35,955 nucleotides of DNA from Candidatus Bathycorpusculum sp. (GTDB lineage Archaea > Thermoproteota > Bathyarchaeia > Bathyarchaeales > Bathycorpusculaceae), in assembly GCA_009781395.1 (NCBI GenBank), contig WQYG01000009.1, positions 1 to 35,955 on the forward strand, given 5' to 3'. Numbering within the stretch: position 1 is the first letter of the stretch; every line of letters starts with the position of its first letter. Of the stretch, positions 17,296-26,124 are shown piece by piece. The notes beneath the pieces are model-generated. The model made no database searches and was not told the DNA's origin. It saw only the letters and a list, made by a program, of their open reading frames with translations. Both the position numbers and the translations under genes were made by a program.

Positions 17296-18201
17296 CTAAT
17301 AGGGTAGAACCATGTTTCCATCACCTAGAACACGCATACAACAGGTACGCCCCGATCCAGAAGGATCGGGATATCCCAAGTAAAGTACTGTGTTAGCAAA
17401 AGTATATGCAGAACCACCCATTACTTGAGCTGATGCCGCATCAAGTGCATCTTTAACGGAATAATGTTGTACTAGAAAATAATAATAGAATTGTCGGCAA
17501 AAATCACCATAGTTATAAGTTATAAATTCTGTGTTATCGGTTAAGTATTTTGAGGTGTTTTCAAAACCAATGTATGCATAACCACTATTGTCAGGATTTG
17601 TATAGCCAAACCAAGCCAAGTTGCTTTTTTGGATCCAGGCGTAAGGCATTCCAACTACTTTTAGTTGCGGATCTAGGTAATAATAGCCACCATTGGGCTT
17701 AATGTTTAGTCCTCCGTTGACACATGTCCAGATGAAAGTAAACTTGTGTCTTGTACCTATATAAGTGGCTAGATCCTTGTCTACAATTCCAGTGTTTGTA
17801 CCACCATGTCCGTAATACGCGTAGTGTGTCACTCCATTAATGGTTGTTGGGTAAAAGTCGCCGACATGAAAAGTTGCTAGAAAATCGTATGCAGAACTGC
17901 TTTGTATAGCTTGAGAGTTAGCATACACGTTTGTTGCTATTGTAGTGGGTCCATAATTGTTTTTTCCCACCCAATTCGTTCCTGCTTGTGAAACAAGATT
18001 TGTGATGTGTGAGGTTGTATGCGATTGCGCGGGTTGTTCGTAGAGTTCAAACCATGTTGGGTTATACCCAGGTAAGTATCCTGGAGGATACCAAGAAGGC
18101 CCCCACGTTACACTTACAGGGTATCCTTGAACTAAGGGTACGGCAGTGCCCAGCAAAAGTAACGCTAAAAACATTGAACATATTACACAAATTTTTTTCA
18201 T
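17296..18201 (-). CDS. Secreted clan CD cysteine peptidase-like protein
   Basis: 301 residues with a signal peptide of about 26 residues. HYAYYGHGGTN places His132 after a hydrophobic strand, and KFTFIWTCVNGG places Cys160 after the next. This His-Gly then Cys pattern is the core of clan CD peptidases (gingipain C25, legumain, caspase). A later segment FYYYFLVQHYSVKDALDAA fits the helix that follows the core in C25-like proteins. Overall similarity is low and activity is unproven. The start ATG has GAGG eight bases upstream and a TATA-like GATATAAG near 18233-18239. It leads a two-gene operon. Confidence 0.6.
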   Translation of the reverse strand: MKKICVICSMFLALLLLGTAVPLVQGYPVSVTWGPSWYPPGYLPGYNPTWFELYEQPAQSHTTSHITNLVSQAGTNWVGKNNYGPTTIATNVYANSQAIQSSSAYDFLATFHVGDFYPTTINGVTHYAYYGHGGTNTGIVDKDLATYIGTRHKFTFIWTCVNGGLNIKPNGGYYYLDPQLKVVGMPYAWIQKSNLAWFGYTNPDNSGYAYIGFENTSKYLTDNTEFITYNYGDFCRQFYYYFLVQHYSVKDALDAASAQVMGGSAYTFANTVLYLGYPDPSGSGRTCCMRVLGDGNMVLPY

Positions 18202-18389
18202 TTTTAAAGCCTCAACAAATACACGAACACACTTATATCAAAGTTTTTAGATATACATTCAAACAGGCATATTCTATAAACTCATAAGTGTCACGTGTTC
18301 AGGTCACCTCACAGTACACAACAACACTTTCCAAAATCCGCACACTAAACACACACCAAAAAAGAAAAACACCACTTGAAATTATTTCA

Positions 18390-19028
18390 TCATTTTTTAA
18401 CAATATCATCATGATTTTTGAGGTTTTCCATAGCTTCCAAAACTATGGAACACACATTTTCAACACCAATTTTACGTATTTCAATAACTTTAACGCCTAT
18501 GTTCAATTTTTCAAGCTCACACAAACATTCTTCAGAGTTGTTAACTGTGTCAAGAATAATAAAGCCTTCAATGTTACTAAACATTTTTTGAAAAACCACC
18601 TCATCAAACACACCCTGCATAGCTAACTGCGTCTTTATATCCTTAAAAAAGTCAATCATACCAACACTCATAAACATCAGTTTATGTTCAGGGTCAGCAG
18701 TTTCAAATTTGCCTTTACCACCAAGTTGACAATCAATACAATTTAGAGCCTCAATTTTAACTACGCCATATTCCTTGGCAAGTTGGTTCATTTCGTTATC
18801 TGGCCCCAAGCAGAGATCACCATAAACAAGCACCACTTTTCCTGGATAACGCTTTAAAGTAGACTTTAGGGTTTTGCGTATATTCTGTTCGATAAGAGAG
18901 TAGTCTACATGAAAGTTTTTGTTGATAAAAACAAGGTCAACGTCAAGTTTACCTGTCTTGATAAGATAGTTAAGTTCAGGTTCAAGGACGCTGCAGGAAA
19001 CAAGACATATTTGCTTGTTTTTATTCAC
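18390..19028 (-). CDS. DUF1638 protein
   Basis: 212 residues, starting at GTG with AAGGA about ten bases upstream. Conserved features of DUF1638 are present: SCSVLEPEL near the start (Cys12), VYGDLC (Cys73), and NCIDCQLGG (Cys97, Cys100). These cysteines could hold a metal or a cofactor. Family members occur in methanogens and acetogens, often close to methyltransferase and corrinoid genes, but their reaction is not settled. It is the last gene of a run with thiolase and the OB-fold protein, 13 bases after the latter, so a link to acyl-CoA chemistry is possible. Confidence 0.8.
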   Translation of the reverse strand: MNKNKQICLVSCSVLEPELNYLIKTGKLDVDLVFINKNFHVDYSLIEQNIRKTLKSTLKRYPGKVVLVYGDLCLGPDNEMNQLAKEYGVVKIEALNCIDCQLGGKGKFETADPEHKLMFMSVGMIDFFKDIKTQLAMQGVFDEVVFQKMFSNIEGFIILDTVNNSEECLCELEKLNIGVKVIEIRKIGVENVCSIVLEAMENLKNHDDIVKK

Positions 19029-19041
19029 ATCAGATTTTCCT

Positions 19042-19461
19042 TTATGGTTTTAGGCAGTATTTAGACCATTGCGGCCAAGTTTGGGGTGGTGGGGTGTTGC
19101 AGTCACTAACAGCTACTATGGTTAAGGTCATGCCGATTTGAAGTTGTTCTATAGGTAGGTCTTGTATTATTCCGGGAATTTTTAAGTCGTTGTCTAATTC
19201 AATGATGCCTATTGCGTAGGGGGTTAAGTTTTGGAATTGTGTTGGTGCTATGTGGATTACTGTGTATGTTAAGAGGGTGCCTTTGTTTGTAATGGGGGTC
19301 CATTCAAATTGTGTGTCATAGCAGTTATTGCATAAGGGTCGGGGGGGTAAGTGGATTTTGCCGCATTTTAAGCATTTGCCAGCCATTAGTTTGCCTTGGG
19401 AGAGGAATTTGTAGAATTGCTCTATAGAGAAGGGTTCTTGAGGGTTATTTGGCATTGTCAT
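19042..19461 (-). CDS. Zinc-ribbon OB-fold protein (DUF35 family)
   Basis: About 139 residues. A rubredoxin-like zinc ribbon (CLKCGKIHLPPRPLCNNC) is followed by an OB-fold (GTLLTYTVIHIAP, then YAIGIIELDNDLKIPG). In archaea such proteins bridge thiolase and HMG-CoA synthase and help channel acetoacetyl-CoA. The ATG at 19461, one base after the thiolase stop, fits AGGAG about eleven bases upstream, so the longer frame from 19515 is unlikely. Transcribed with the thiolase and probably forming a complex with it. Confidence 0.85.
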   Translation of the reverse strand: MTMPNNPQEPFSIEQFYKFLSQGKLMAGKCLKCGKIHLPPRPLCNNCYDTQFEWTPITNKGTLLTYTVIHIAPTQFQNLTPYAIGIIELDNDLKIPGIIQDLPIEQLQIGMTLTIVAVSDCNTPPPQTWPQWSKYCLKP

Positions 19462-19462
19462 G

Positions 19463-20641
19463 TTATTGGGCACTCCTGTATATGTGGACGGCTGCTGTTG
19501 CGCCTGAGCCGCCAACGTTGTGGGTTAAACCGATTTTTGCGTCTTTAACTTGGCGGCGTTCTGCTTGGCCTGTGAGTTGTAGGTAAATTTCATATGCTTG
19601 AGCGGTGCCTGTTGCGCCGACGGGGTGGCCTTTAGCTTTCAAACCGCCGCTTGTGTTAACAGCGATGCATCCGTCTATGCGGGTTTGGTTATTTTCTAAT
19701 AATTTGCCGCTTTCACCTGGTTTACAGAAGCCTAAATCTTCATAGGCGACAAGTTCGGCGCTGGTGAAGCAATCGTGGACTTCAGCTAGGTCTATATCTT
19801 GAGGTGAAAGCTGGGCCATTTCATAGGCAGTTTTTGCAGCAGTTTTTGTGGATAAAAGGGAGGTAAAGGTTTTGCGTTCATACAATCCAATGGAGTCACT
19901 GGCTTGTCCACTGCCAACAATATGTACAGGGTTGTCAGTGTATTTGGCTGCAAGTTCAGGTTTAGTTAAAACTATACAGCTTGCACCATCAGTAACTAGG
20001 GAGCAGTCATAGAGTTTAAGAGGCCATGCAACATAGCGAGATTGCATAACAGTTTCAAGGGTGATTTCTTTTTGCATATGTGCTTTAGGGTTAAGACTTG
20101 CATTATAATGATTCTTAACAGCAGCCATTGCAAAATGTTCCTCTTTTGTACCGTAATCATGCATGTGTCGCGCAGCCATTAGGGCAAATAAACCCGGAAA
20201 AGTAATACCATGATACTGCTCAAAGGGGTAATCTGAAGCCATAGCAAGATATTCAGTAACTTCAGCTGTTGTGCGATTAGTCATTTTTTCCACTCCGCCA
20301 ACCATTACAACATCTGCAAGACCAGACATTACTGCATAAATGCCTGCTCTTAAAGCTGCACCTGATGAACCACAAGCAGCTTCACATCTAGTTGCCGGGA
20401 TGCCAAGTAAACCTGTCCAATCAGCAATAATTGCACCCATATGACCTTGATGCTCATACGCTTCACCCATATGTCCGATAAACATTGTTTTAATGTCACG
20501 TTTAGGCTCCAGATTGGGACACCGCCTAAATGCCTCCTGAGCCGCTAGGGTAAAGATTTCTCTTGCAAGTAAACCTTCATGCTTTTGGAACTTTGACATT
20601 CCAGCGCTAACTATACTAACAAGGGGTTTTCCATTCAACAC
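19463..20641 (-). CDS. SCP-x-type thiolase
   Basis: 392 residues, full length. The nucleophile is Cys90 in CEAACGSSGAAL. His289 (EVHDCFTSAEL) and His339 (KGHPVGATG) complete the active site. The usual second catalytic Cys region reads THNVGGSG, the form seen in SCP-x and archaeal thiolases. It should condense or cleave acyl-CoAs; in archaea the common role is acetoacetyl-CoA formation for mevalonate lipids. The start is GTG 20641 with GAGAGG seven bases upstream. HMG-CoA synthase, the usual neighbour, is not present in this window. Confidence 0.9.
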   Translation of the reverse strand: MLNGKPLVSIVSAGMSKFQKHEGLLAREIFTLAAQEAFRRCPNLEPKRDIKTMFIGHMGEAYEHQGHMGAIIADWTGLLGIPATRCEAACGSSGAALRAGIYAVMSGLADVVMVGGVEKMTNRTTAEVTEYLAMASDYPFEQYHGITFPGLFALMAARHMHDYGTKEEHFAMAAVKNHYNASLNPKAHMQKEITLETVMQSRYVAWPLKLYDCSLVTDGASCIVLTKPELAAKYTDNPVHIVGSGQASDSIGLYERKTFTSLLSTKTAAKTAYEMAQLSPQDIDLAEVHDCFTSAELVAYEDLGFCKPGESGKLLENNQTRIDGCIAVNTSGGLKAKGHPVGATGTAQAYEIYLQLTGQAERRQVKDAKIGLTHNVGGSGATAAVHIYRSAQ

Positions 20642-20739
20642 TCTGCATCCTCTCTAACGTATAGACACAATAATAATAGATGCACAAATAAAAACATACC
20701 AGCCAACATCAATAAATCAACATCAAACAAACACCCAAA

Positions 20740-22827
20740 TTATTGCTCCAATGAAATTTTACTAACACCCTCATCTTTTTCCAAGGTAATTACATGCTCA
20801 GCTTTGTCTGCAAAAACTTCACTATGAGTTACCGCAATTATTTGCTCTATAGCCTTGAACCGACTGATAGCTTCTGCTAAATGTTCAATACTGCCATCTT
20901 CACTTCCAAGATTTTCAGTAGGTTCATCAAGCATTAAAAGACTTAAACCATGCCCAGTTCGAGATTGCATAATTAATTGCCCCAAACCCAATCGATAAGC
21001 AAACGCTAAAAGAGTTCGTTCACCACCTGAAAGATTACTAACTTCACGATCTACACCAAAATCACTTTTCACATAAGGCGTATACGTTTCATTAATAACT
21101 ATGTTCAACAAAAGAGTTTCACCGCCAACTAGACTATCAAGTATCTGCTGGATGAAATTACGCAAAACTTTAACAAACTCCATACGAAGCTTAGGTTGAA
21201 TACTACGATACGCATCCCGTATGGCACCAAGAAGCTCAAGCATACGCCCAAGCTTTTCAATTTTTTCAACTTTCTCTTGGGCACCATCAATACGCAGTTT
21301 AATCTCATCTAATCGACGCAGGAGATCTTTTTTACGACTCTCTTTAATGCGAAACTCAGAGTCTAAAACGTAATATTGCTTAAACGTCTGTTCTCTACGA
21401 GCACGAACAACATCTAAATCAGCTATATCCAAATGAGCAAGCTCAACTTGAAGCCTTTCATACTGTGACTTCTGATCAAATTCCAACTTTTGATGACTTT
21501 CAAATTCAGCCATCAATTTTACAAGATTACTCTCCTCTTCAATAACACGGGACTTAAGATCAGTTTCACGAGTTAAACATGTTTGCAAATTAGAATAAGC
21601 CTCTGAAGCAATTGTTTTTGCCTTTTGCAAATCAGCAATCTCAAGACGTAAATGATTGATAACTCTTTGGCGTTCAACATTTTCCTGCTCAATACGGCTA
21701 AGAAGATTTGTTTTATATTGACCACTCAACTGTTGAATACATAGAGGACACTTATCTTCTTGAGATAATTGACTTGTTCTTTTTTGATCTGTTTGAATAC
21801 CTTTTAAAGCAGCCTCTTGCTCTCCGCGCAGACTACTGATTTTATCATCAAAAGAAGCTAAAAAAGATGATAATTGATCAACAGGCTGATTTATCGGCAA
21901 CCCTGCCTGCATCAGTTTAGTTAAAAACATTTTTTTTTGAGAATCCATAGAAACCTGACGTTGATGCAGATTATCAACAAGGGTTTTTTTATCTTCAATT
22001 CTTTGGTTAAAAGAAGCAACCAAATTAGTTACATTCTGCAAACTTGCGCGCACTTGAATTTCTTTACGTCTAAGTTCTTCCACTTGAAGCTTTTTTTCTT
22101 CAATCGCTTTAAGACTTAGATCAGCTTCTTCAAGAACACGCTTTGCAACTACCACTTTCTGCGCGGCAGATTCAATATCCATTTCCAAGAACGTAAATTC
22201 TTCACTTACACTATTATAATCATTACTTAAAACCTCAATATTGGCAACATCAGGATCTTTTGTGTAAACACGTTTTTCTGTCTCAAAATCACGCTGATAC
22301 TGCACAATGTTACTCCATGCTACTTCATAATCAGAAATTCCAAATAATTCATCAAGACGTTTTTGTCTATCACGCGGAGCTATATCAAGCAACTCTTTAA
22401 GATGCTCTTGTCGAAACCAAACAATTTCACGGTAAAGATCACGATCTAAACCAGTTATAGCCTTAATTTGCTCAGCTACAGCATCATTTTTAATACTAGC
22501 AATTAAGGTATCTTCTTCATACAAAAAAAGCTGATCAGCATCTTGACTTATACCCTTACCTTTACGGTGTAACCCACGAGTTATTTTATAAGTTTTACCA
22601 CTCTGAGAAAACTGCACCGACACCCTACCCTGATCCGCCCCTTCCCGAAGCAAATAATCAAACCCCCGAACAACAGAACCACCAAACAACGCAAAATCAA
22701 TCGCATACATAATACTAGACTTCCCACAACCCACACCACCTACAACACAGTTAAAACCACAAATAAAAGGCACCGTCGATTTAACATGACTACGAATATT
22801 TTCCAATTGAACAACTTCAATTTTCAT
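20740..22827 (-). CDS. rad50: Rad50 DNA repair ATPase
   Basis: 695 residues, short for Rad50, mainly through a reduced coiled coil. Walker A is GGVGCGKSS (30-38), the Q-loop is near 140, the zinc hook is CPLC (360-363), the ABC signature is LSGGE (599-603) and Walker B is LLMLDEPT (630-637), followed by THSE. The protein dimerises through ATP and the zinc hook and works with Mre11 to hold and process DNA ends. Its ATG overlaps the mre11 stop (ATGA), so the two are made together. A 98-base gap separates it from the thiolase gene. Confidence 0.93.
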   Translation of the reverse strand: MKIEVVQLENIRSHVKSTVPFICGFNCVVGGVGCGKSSIMYAIDFALFGGSVVRGFDYLLREGADQGRVSVQFSQSGKTYKITRGLHRKGKGISQDADQLFLYEEDTLIASIKNDAVAEQIKAITGLDRDLYREIVWFRQEHLKELLDIAPRDRQKRLDELFGISDYEVAWSNIVQYQRDFETEKRVYTKDPDVANIEVLSNDYNSVSEEFTFLEMDIESAAQKVVVAKRVLEEADLSLKAIEEKKLQVEELRRKEIQVRASLQNVTNLVASFNQRIEDKKTLVDNLHQRQVSMDSQKKMFLTKLMQAGLPINQPVDQLSSFLASFDDKISSLRGEQEAALKGIQTDQKRTSQLSQEDKCPLCIQQLSGQYKTNLLSRIEQENVERQRVINHLRLEIADLQKAKTIASEAYSNLQTCLTRETDLKSRVIEEESNLVKLMAEFESHQKLEFDQKSQYERLQVELAHLDIADLDVVRARREQTFKQYYVLDSEFRIKESRKKDLLRRLDEIKLRIDGAQEKVEKIEKLGRMLELLGAIRDAYRSIQPKLRMEFVKVLRNFIQQILDSLVGGETLLLNIVINETYTPYVKSDFGVDREVSNLSGGERTLLAFAYRLGLGQLIMQSRTGHGLSLLMLDEPTENLGSEDGSIEHLAEAISRFKAIEQIIAVTHSEVFADKAEHVITLEKDEGVSKISLEQ

Positions 22828-24035
22828 TTTGACAACTCCTCCTCAAGAATTTGTCTAACTTTTTCATCCTGCTTACAAACAAGAGGCTCAATTAAAGCTA
22901 AAGCCAACTTGGCAATCTGATCAGCCTCTGCCTTATCGTAACGATCATTAAAAATCTGCATAAAATATTCAAAAGATTTAGTTTTTAAATCCTTAAAATT
23001 ATCTTCAAAAATGTTTCTGACAACCTCATCTAAAACTGCAGACTCTTTAAGCAACACTACAGGATGAACCAACAAGGCTTTTTTATTTGCCGCACGAATT
23101 TGAGCTATATCAATTTCAGCTCGACTTGCCTCCGCGGGCAGGGTACCTTTCAACACAGGAATCACAACAGCACCCTCTACATCAACATCTTTAACCAACT
23201 GAGAAGCCAACTCAGTTATTTTAACAGGAGTCAACCCTGAAAAATCGGTTTCATCTAAAACTATAAATTGACGCGACAACTCAAGAGACATTTGCTCAAT
23301 TTGCATTTCACCATTTTCAGCCACTTGCACATAATTAAAACCCTTAGGATACCTTGCCTCATCATACCCAGACGTTTCAGTGCAACCACTGTAAACTAGA
23401 TAGCCCTCTTTGAATTTGGCACTGGAACGTTCATGTATATGCCCGGCAGCATAATAACAAAACCCTGAGGGCAACATTTCAGGTGTCAATTCTGCTTCAA
23501 TATAAGGCGGTTTAACCCCAGGCAAATCCACAGCACCATGCAGAACAAAAATGTTACATACCCCCGCCATAGGCTTTGGCGGTTTTTCCGTCATAAATTT
23601 GGGTAACCCCTCACGAGTTTTGTGACTACTATGATAATTAGGTATGCCATAAACATAGCAACAATCAGGTTTATGCCAACAAGCACCATCATGACGGGGA
23701 AGATGATAAATTAAACCAGCACTATCAAGAGGGTAAAGTATTGTTCCAGTTATAGTGTTAGGGGCAGAGTCATGAGAACCATCAACAGTAAGTACCGGAA
23801 TTTGAGCATCTTTTAACCGTTTAAAACTTTGTATAGTATTCTCAAGGGTAACATTTGAAGGTCGGGGTTGATGAAACAAATCGCCTGCAATAATCATAAA
23901 ATCAGGTTTAAGTGCCAATGTTCGATCCACAAGCTCAGCAAAAGCATCATCAAAATCTTGACGTCTTGCCTCAAGGCCATATTGTGAATAACCCAAATGT
24001 AAATCGGAAGCATGAACAAAACTGAAAGCTCGCAA
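22824..24035 (-). CDS. mre11: Mre11 nuclease
   Basis: 403 residues. Metallophosphoesterase motifs are ASDLHLG (Asp11, His13), AGDLFH (Asp52), DGSHDSAP (87-89), LHGAV (His166) and AGHIHE (His199, His201). The family motif is GNHD, and its Asn binds a metal; here Ser87 replaces it (codon at 23775-23777). All other ligands are present. The C-terminal third should bind Rad50. The start is TTG, with GAGG seven bases upstream. It heads the leftward run and is divergent from the AN1/protease gene. Confidence 0.92.
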   Translation of the reverse strand: MRAFSFVHASDLHLGYSQYGLEARRQDFDDAFAELVDRTLALKPDFMIIAGDLFHQPRPSNVTLENTIQSFKRLKDAQIPVLTVDGSHDSAPNTITGTILYPLDSAGLIYHLPRHDGACWHKPDCCYVYGIPNYHSSHKTREGLPKFMTEKPPKPMAGVCNIFVLHGAVDLPGVKPPYIEAELTPEMLPSGFCYYAAGHIHERSSAKFKEGYLVYSGCTETSGYDEARYPKGFNYVQVAENGEMQIEQMSLELSRQFIVLDETDFSGLTPVKITELASQLVKDVDVEGAVVIPVLKGTLPAEASRAEIDIAQIRAANKKALLVHPVVLLKESAVLDEVVRNIFEDNFKDLKTKSFEYFMQIFNDRYDKAEADQIAKLALALIEPLVCKQDEKVRQILEEELSK

Positions 24036-24211
24036 ATGTAACCCTCAAAGTAGGTAAAAAGTAGCCTTGTAATTTTTATAGGCTTTGGTATACAACCACT
24101 CACTACAATACCAGAAACCTTCATAACAAAAATACAAATATCAAAAAAGCTACATGTTTTGGGGAAAAATATTAAACCATTGAACACCATTTCAGTTAAA
24201 GGTAAAAAATA

Positions 24212-25045
24212 ATGAAGTGTCAAATTTGCGGAATCGATGTCACCATGCCATACAGTTGCCCTCACTGCGGAGGACAATTCTGTAGTCAACACCGTTTACC
24301 AGAAAACCATATCTGCCCACAAATCAACAACGCACGCATCCAAAGACAAAACACCGTAAAAGAAACAATGACCCAAACAGGTAGTAACGGCTATAACTAC
24401 AACTTTAACTTCAACCCACAACCAGCCAGAACTCATCGTCGCAAAGCTTTCAGTCTTAAAGAATTAAAACACATTGGAATAGCAGCCTTACTTGTAATAG
24501 GCATTGGCTTCTCAATAGGCATCTATACTAACATGAGCTACGGTAGTACCATTTGGACTATAGGCATGATGTCTGTTTTCTCAGTGTGCATGATGACCTC
24601 GTTTTTGGTTCATGAACTTGCACACAAATTTACAGCACAAAAGAGCGGGATGTGGGCAGAGTTCCGTTTGGTTCTGTGGGGCACAATATTAACATTCATC
24701 TCAGTATTTATGCCGTTTAAAATGATAGCTCCAGGAGCAATGATGATTAGCGGTACTACAAACAAAAAAAGCATACTAAAAATTTCAATCGCAGGCCCAA
24801 TAACAAACATAATCTTTGCAGGAGTCTTTTTTGCAACAGCACTCATTTTACAATCTACAATTCAACCGTACAGCTATGTTTTTGCATTTATTGGCTTTAT
24901 TAACGCTTTTATGGCAGTTTTCAACTTGATTCCCTTTGGCGTTTTTGATGGCAGGAAAATCTTTAGTGTAAACAAAAAAATCTGGGCAGTAGCATTCATT
25001 CCAAGTTTACTATTAACACTCTACGGGTATATGCTAATAGTGTAA
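24212..25045 (+). CDS. AN1 zinc-finger site-2 protease (M50)
   Basis: 277 residues. Residues 1-40 form an AN1 finger (CQIC, CPHC, FCSQHR, ENHIC). After a polar linker come about six membrane spans. HELAH at 134-138 supplies two zinc ligands and the catalytic Glu; NLIPFGVFDGRKI supplies Asp246, the third ligand. This is an intramembrane metalloprotease; the AN1 finger may bind partner proteins. The target is unknown. An AGGT motif precedes the ATG. Confidence 0.9.
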   Translation: MKCQICGIDVTMPYSCPHCGGQFCSQHRLPENHICPQINNARIQRQNTVKETMTQTGSNGYNYNFNFNPQPARTHRRKAFSLKELKHIGIAALLVIGIGFSIGIYTNMSYGSTIWTIGMMSVFSVCMMTSFLVHELAHKFTAQKSGMWAEFRLVLWGTILTFISVFMPFKMIAPGAMMISGTTNKKSILKISIAGPITNIIFAGVFFATALILQSTIQPYSYVFAFIGFINAFMAVFNLIPFGVFDGRKIFSVNKKIWAVAFIPSLLLTLYGYMLIV

Positions 25046-25081
25046 ACAACAAACAGCTAGGCGCACAATTTTTAACACATC

Positions 25082-25103
25082 AATGGTTGAGCATTCAACC
25101 ATT
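25082..25103. terminator. Hairpin between convergent genes
   Basis: AATGGTTGA and TCAACCATT are exact reverse complements around a four-base loop (GCAT). The hairpin lies between two convergent genes and could mark transcript ends in both directions. It is not followed by a long T-run, and archaeal termination depends mainly on T-tracts, so the role is uncertain. Confidence 0.35.
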
Positions 25104-25224
25104 AACATTGCACTAATAGGTGTAATTGCTGAAAATGGTTTTTGAAAATTGGGGGTAATGTAATAATGGGTAAGCGGGTAAGGGATTGTTTGTTTTTGGA
25201 TTTATGTGAGATAGAAAGAAGGTG

Positions 25225-26124
25225 TTATGGTGGGATGACGCCCATGCGGCTGCATTCTTCTTTTAGGCTGTCTCTTATTTGTTTGAGGTTTTGGCGTTTG
25301 TGTACGTATTCGTCTCCGTTGATTTTGTCTGTGCGGAAGTCGCTGTCTATTTGGGTTAGTTGTGTATTAATTTCCATGATGCGGTCTTTAATTTGGTCTA
25401 CATATGAGACGGCTTTTTCTTGTCCAATTGCTTCGGAGGGGGCAAGGGCTGTTTTTATGATGCCGTCTTCGATGCGTAGGATTCTGTTGGATATGCGTGC
25501 AATGTTGGGGTCGTGGGTGACCATGATTATGGTTTTGCCGAGTTCTTGATTGATTTTTAATAGGTATTCAGCGATTATTCGGGCGTTAGCAGTGTCTAAT
25601 TCTCCTGTGGGTTCATCTGCTAAGAGTATGGGGGCGTCATTTGCTAAGGCTGAGGCTATGGCTATGCGTTGTTGTTCGCCACCACTTAATTCTTCGGGTT
25701 TATGGCGAGCGCGAGCTTCTAAGCCGACGATGTTTAAAAGTTCTTGTACGCGTTGTTTACGTTTACTTCGTTTGACGCCTGAGGCTACCATGGAGAATTC
25801 AATGTTTTCTCGTGCAGTAAGGGTTGGAATTAGATTGAGGTTTTGGAATATGTGGCCTACCATTTTTCTGCGGAAGTCAACTAGTTGTCGTACGGAAAGT
25901 TTGGTTACAACTTTGTCGCCTACAGTAACGGTGCCGGCGGTGGCTTTGTCGAGTCCGCCTATGATGTTTAAAAGGGAGGATTTGCCGCTACCACTGGGTC
26001 CGATGATGGAGACGAGTTCGCCTGCGGATATTTCAAGGTTTAAGCCTCTTAGGGCTTGTACTTCGATTTTTCCAGTGTGGTGAATTTTTATTAGGTCTCT
26101 TACTTTTACGTTAAGTCCGCTCAT
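25225..26124 (-). CDS. MacB/LolD-type ABC transporter ATPase
   Basis: 299 residues. Walker A is GPSGSGKSS (42-50), the signature LSGGEQQR, Walker B ILLADEPTGE, and the H-loop VTHD. These identify the MacB/LolD/FtsE group, which pairs with FtsX-type permeases and usually moves lipids or peptides, or drives outer events by mechanical change. About 70 residues beyond the core form a charged helical tail. Its ATG overlaps the permease stop by four bases (ATGA), so the pair is co-translated. Confidence 0.9.
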   Translation of the reverse strand: MSGLNVKVRDLIKIHHTGKIEVQALRGLNLEISAGELVSIIGPSGSGKSSLLNIIGGLDKATAGTVTVGDKVVTKLSVRQLVDFRRKMVGHIFQNLNLIPTLTARENIEFSMVASGVKRSKRKQRVQELLNIVGLEARARHKPEELSGGEQQRIAIASALANDAPILLADEPTGELDTANARIIAEYLLKINQELGKTIIMVTHDPNIARISNRILRIEDGIIKTALAPSEAIGQEKAVSYVDQIKDRIMEINTQLTQIDSDFRTDKINGDEYVHKRQNLKQIRDSLKEECSRMGVIPP

